Assembly: GCF_023630175.1 (NCBI RefSeq)
Contig: NZ_JALLIN010000013.1
Span: forward strand, 1 to 64,000
DNA: 64,000 bases
DNA from: Streptomyces cellostaticus
Lineage (GTDB): Bacteria > Actinomycetota > Actinomycetes > Streptomycetales > Streptomycetaceae
Direction: 5' to 3'
Below the pieces are notes generated by a model that searched no databases, was not told where the DNA came from, and saw only the letters and a program-made list of their open reading frames with translations. Below, piece by piece: positions 62,653 through 64,000 of this stretch (positions within the stretch are counted from its first letter, which is position 1; the number at the start of each line of letters is the position of its first letter). Made by a program: the position numbers and the translations under genes.

Positions 62653-62755
62653 TGCTGTGACCGCAAGGGTTTGCCGGAAGGCTCGCGGCGTCCGGTGCGG
62701 TGCCTCGCGGGGCGGAGGATCCGCCTGACCTTCCGGCGCGACGGCTCGGCGAGGA
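62653..62755. repeat. Remnant of the dispersed intergenic repeat family
   Basis: Following the methyltransferase stop, GTGCTGTGACCGCAAGGGTT and a CCGGTGCGGTGCCTCGC block resemble parts of the repeats at 52459 and 4021/25970 respectively. No complete terminal repeat is seen. The gap to the next gene (62830) holds nothing else recognisable. Confidence 0.45.
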
Positions 62756-62829
62756 CCGTGGAGGTGACGCCGGGCGAGCAGTGAGCAGTGAGGAGGGTGG
62801 TGACAGGCCCCCCTCACCCACCGGCCGGT

Positions 62830-63042
62830 CTACGACGCCTCGGCGTGCAGGCTCATCGGGCCGTAGATCTCGCTGGTCTCCTCGAACAGGCGCACCTGGT
62901 CCGCGCCGCCCTCCTGGAGCGCCTTCCAGTGCTCACCGATCCAGGACTCGGCGTCCCCCTGGGTGGTGAACTCCTCCGGCTGCACCGCGGGCTGGACCTC
63001 CGTCCCGTCGGCCTTCTCGAACCGCCACGTCCATGCCGTCAT
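62830..63042 (-). CDS. Small conserved hypothetical protein
   Basis: This 70-residue acidic protein (MTAWTWRFEKADGTEV, then DAESWIGEHWKAL and DQVRLFEE) has no membrane segment or known catalytic motif. GAGGAGG precedes the ATG at 63042, and a longer upstream reading is dropped. It is divergent from the cobU fusion. I recognise it as a streptomycete conserved small protein, not by function. Confidence 0.75.
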   Translation of the reverse strand: MTAWTWRFEKADGTEVQPAVQPEEFTTQGDAESWIGEHWKALQEGGADQVRLFEETSEIYGPMSLHAEAS

Positions 63043-63122
63043 ATGGGCCTCCTCTGATCCAACTCTGCCCCGGAAGACTAGCCGGAAGCGCAAGACCTGC
63101 CTGGACGGGTGAAAATCGGTCC

Positions 63123-64000
63123 GTGGAAGTCACTCTGCTCGGCACCGGTGCCCCCGCGGGACTGCCCCGCCCCGACTGTCCCTGCGCCGTCTGCGCGACC
63201 GCGCTGGGGCCGGAGGCGCGGGCGGCCACCGCGCTGCTCGTGGACGGGGCCCTGCTGCTCGATCTGACGCCCGGCGCGGCGTTCGCGGCCGCGCGGTCGG
63301 GGCGTTCGCTGGGCGGAGTGCGGCAGGTGCTGCTGTCGCATCCGCACGACGGGCCGGCGGTGGAGGTTCCGGCCGGGGTGCCGCAGCCCGGCCGGGTGCC
63401 GGACGGCCGGGAGTTGGCACTGCTGACGGGGCATCGGGTGCGGGCGGTGGCGATGGACGCCGGCGGCACCGGGTACGCGGTGACCGGTCCGGACGGGCAG
63501 CGGCTGCTGTACCTGCCGCCGGGCGGGGCGCCGGCCGGCCTGGAGGAGGCGACGGCGGAGTCGTACCGGATGGTGCTCGCCGACGTCGTGGGACGCCCGG
63601 ACGCGCTGGCCCGGCTGCGGGCGGTGGGTTGCGTGGACCCGACGACGGACGTGGTCGCCGTGCACCTCGACCACGACGCACCGGGGGGCGCGGAGCTGCG
63701 GCGGCGGCTGGCGGCGGCCGGGGCGCGGGCGGTACCGGACGGTACGACGCTGAGGGTCGGCTCGTACGAGGACGTGCCGGACGTGCCGCGCCGGACCCTG
63801 GTCCTCGGCGGGGCGCGCTCGGGCAAGTCGGTGGAGGCCGAACGCCGGCTGGAGGCCTTCCCGGACGTGCTGTACGTGGCCACGGGCGGGACCCGCGGCG
63901 GGGACACCGAGTGGGCGGCGCGGGTGGCCGCGCACCGGGAGCGGCGGCCGGGGTCGTGGCGCACGGCGGAGACGACGGACCTGGTGCCGCTGCTGGCCGA
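63123..64000 (+). CDS. cobU: MBL-fold domain fused to adenosylcobinamide kinase/guanylyltransferase (partial at window end)
   Basis: The open frame from GTG 63123 runs to the window edge without a stop. Residues 1-220 resemble a metallo-beta-lactamase-fold domain: LLGTGAPAG, a DCPCAVC cysteine cluster (C19, C21, C24), and SHPHDG with H73, H75 and D76. That is a degenerate version of the HxHxDH motif. From about 222 comes a CobU kinase with P-loop GGARSGKS (229-236, K235) and ATGGTRGGDTEW. CobU phosphorylates adenosylcobinamide and adds GMP in vitamin B12 assembly or salvage. The missing C-terminus prevents full assignment. Confidence 0.88.
   Translation, partial: MEVTLLGTGAPAGLPRPDCPCAVCATALGPEARAATALLVDGALLLDLTPGAAFAAARSGRSLGGVRQVLLSHPHDGPAVEVPAGVPQPGRVPDGRELALLTGHRVRAVAMDAGGTGYAVTGPDGQRLLYLPPGGAPAGLEEATAESYRMVLADVVGRPDALARLRAVGCVDPTTDVVAVHLDHDAPGGAELRRRLAAAGARAVPDGTTLRVGSYEDVPDVPRRTLVLGGARSGKSVEAERRLEAFPDVLYVATGGTRGGDTEWAARVAAHRERRPGSWRTAETTDLVPLLA

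Overview
The window is chromosomal DNA of a Streptomyces (or very close streptomycete). The evidence is very high GC, many GTG starts plus some TTG starts, frequent leaderless genes in which a TANNNT -10 box ends 6 to 8 nt before the start codon, and a gene order I recognise from the SCO2105 to SCO2173 part of the S. coelicolor core chromosome. I see no prophage, transposase gene, secondary-metabolite cluster, rRNA, tRNA or CRISPR. The accessory signal is in the intergenic DNA: riboswitches, an attenuator, operators and families of palindromic repeats.

Layout. 0 to 4 kb: an FAD oxidoreductase, a small lipocalin-like protein, and a TPP riboswitch driving thiO-thiS-thiG. 4 to 9.6 kb: a MITE-like repeat, a PASTA Ser/Thr kinase, a DNase IV-like enzyme, a His-rich DUF4396 membrane protein behind a CsoR-like operator, a molybdopterin oxidoreductase, and convergent bfr and bfd. 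9.7 to 14.3 kb: class II DAHP synthase, a trp leader peptide and attenuator, a fused anthranilate synthase, and phosphofructokinase. 14.4 to 23.7 kb: a two-component system, PlsC, a lipase-like hydrolase, glucokinase and its DUF5304 neighbour, an ArsA-like ATPase, an SRPBCC protein and a phosphoesterase. 24 to 34 kb: long-chain acyl-CoA ligase, PimB-like and GT87 mannosyltransferases, a metallopeptidase lipoprotein, two NlpC/P60 hydrolases and a NYN protein. 34 to 38 kb: rhomboid and Lrp-like domain proteins, a SAM-IV riboswitch ahead of a class V aminotransferase, and trpD. 38 to 47.6 kb: the complete bc1-aa3 respiratory branch (qcrCAB, ctaE, ctaCDF), interrupted by a stand-alone receiver and an L,D-transpeptidase. 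47.8 to 64 kb: a cysteine desulfurase-TusA fusion, adenosine kinase, an anchored protein, erpA, nadA, an RND exporter with a two-component system, pspA-pspAA, DUF3043, a methyltransferase with an apparent CTG start, and a truncated MBL-CobU fusion.

How it fits together. Most of the region repeats the M. tuberculosis block from about Rv2176 to Rv2204c (kinase, DAHP synthase, PlsC, ArsA-like, SRPBCC, FadD15, PimB, NlpC/P60, trpD, ctaE-qcrCAB, ctaC, adoK, HesB). It is an old actinobacterial neighbourhood joining envelope lipid and glycan synthesis, aromatic amino acids and terminal respiration. Control is layered: TPP and SAM-IV riboswitches, a ribosome-dependent trp attenuator, an iron box before bfd and a probable copper operator before the DUF4396 gene. 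The most unusual elements are the MITE-like repeat with near-perfect 22-bp terminal inverted repeats and its partial relatives, the CsoR-like operator and DUF4396 pair, and the SAM-IV control of an aminotransferase of unknown substrate.
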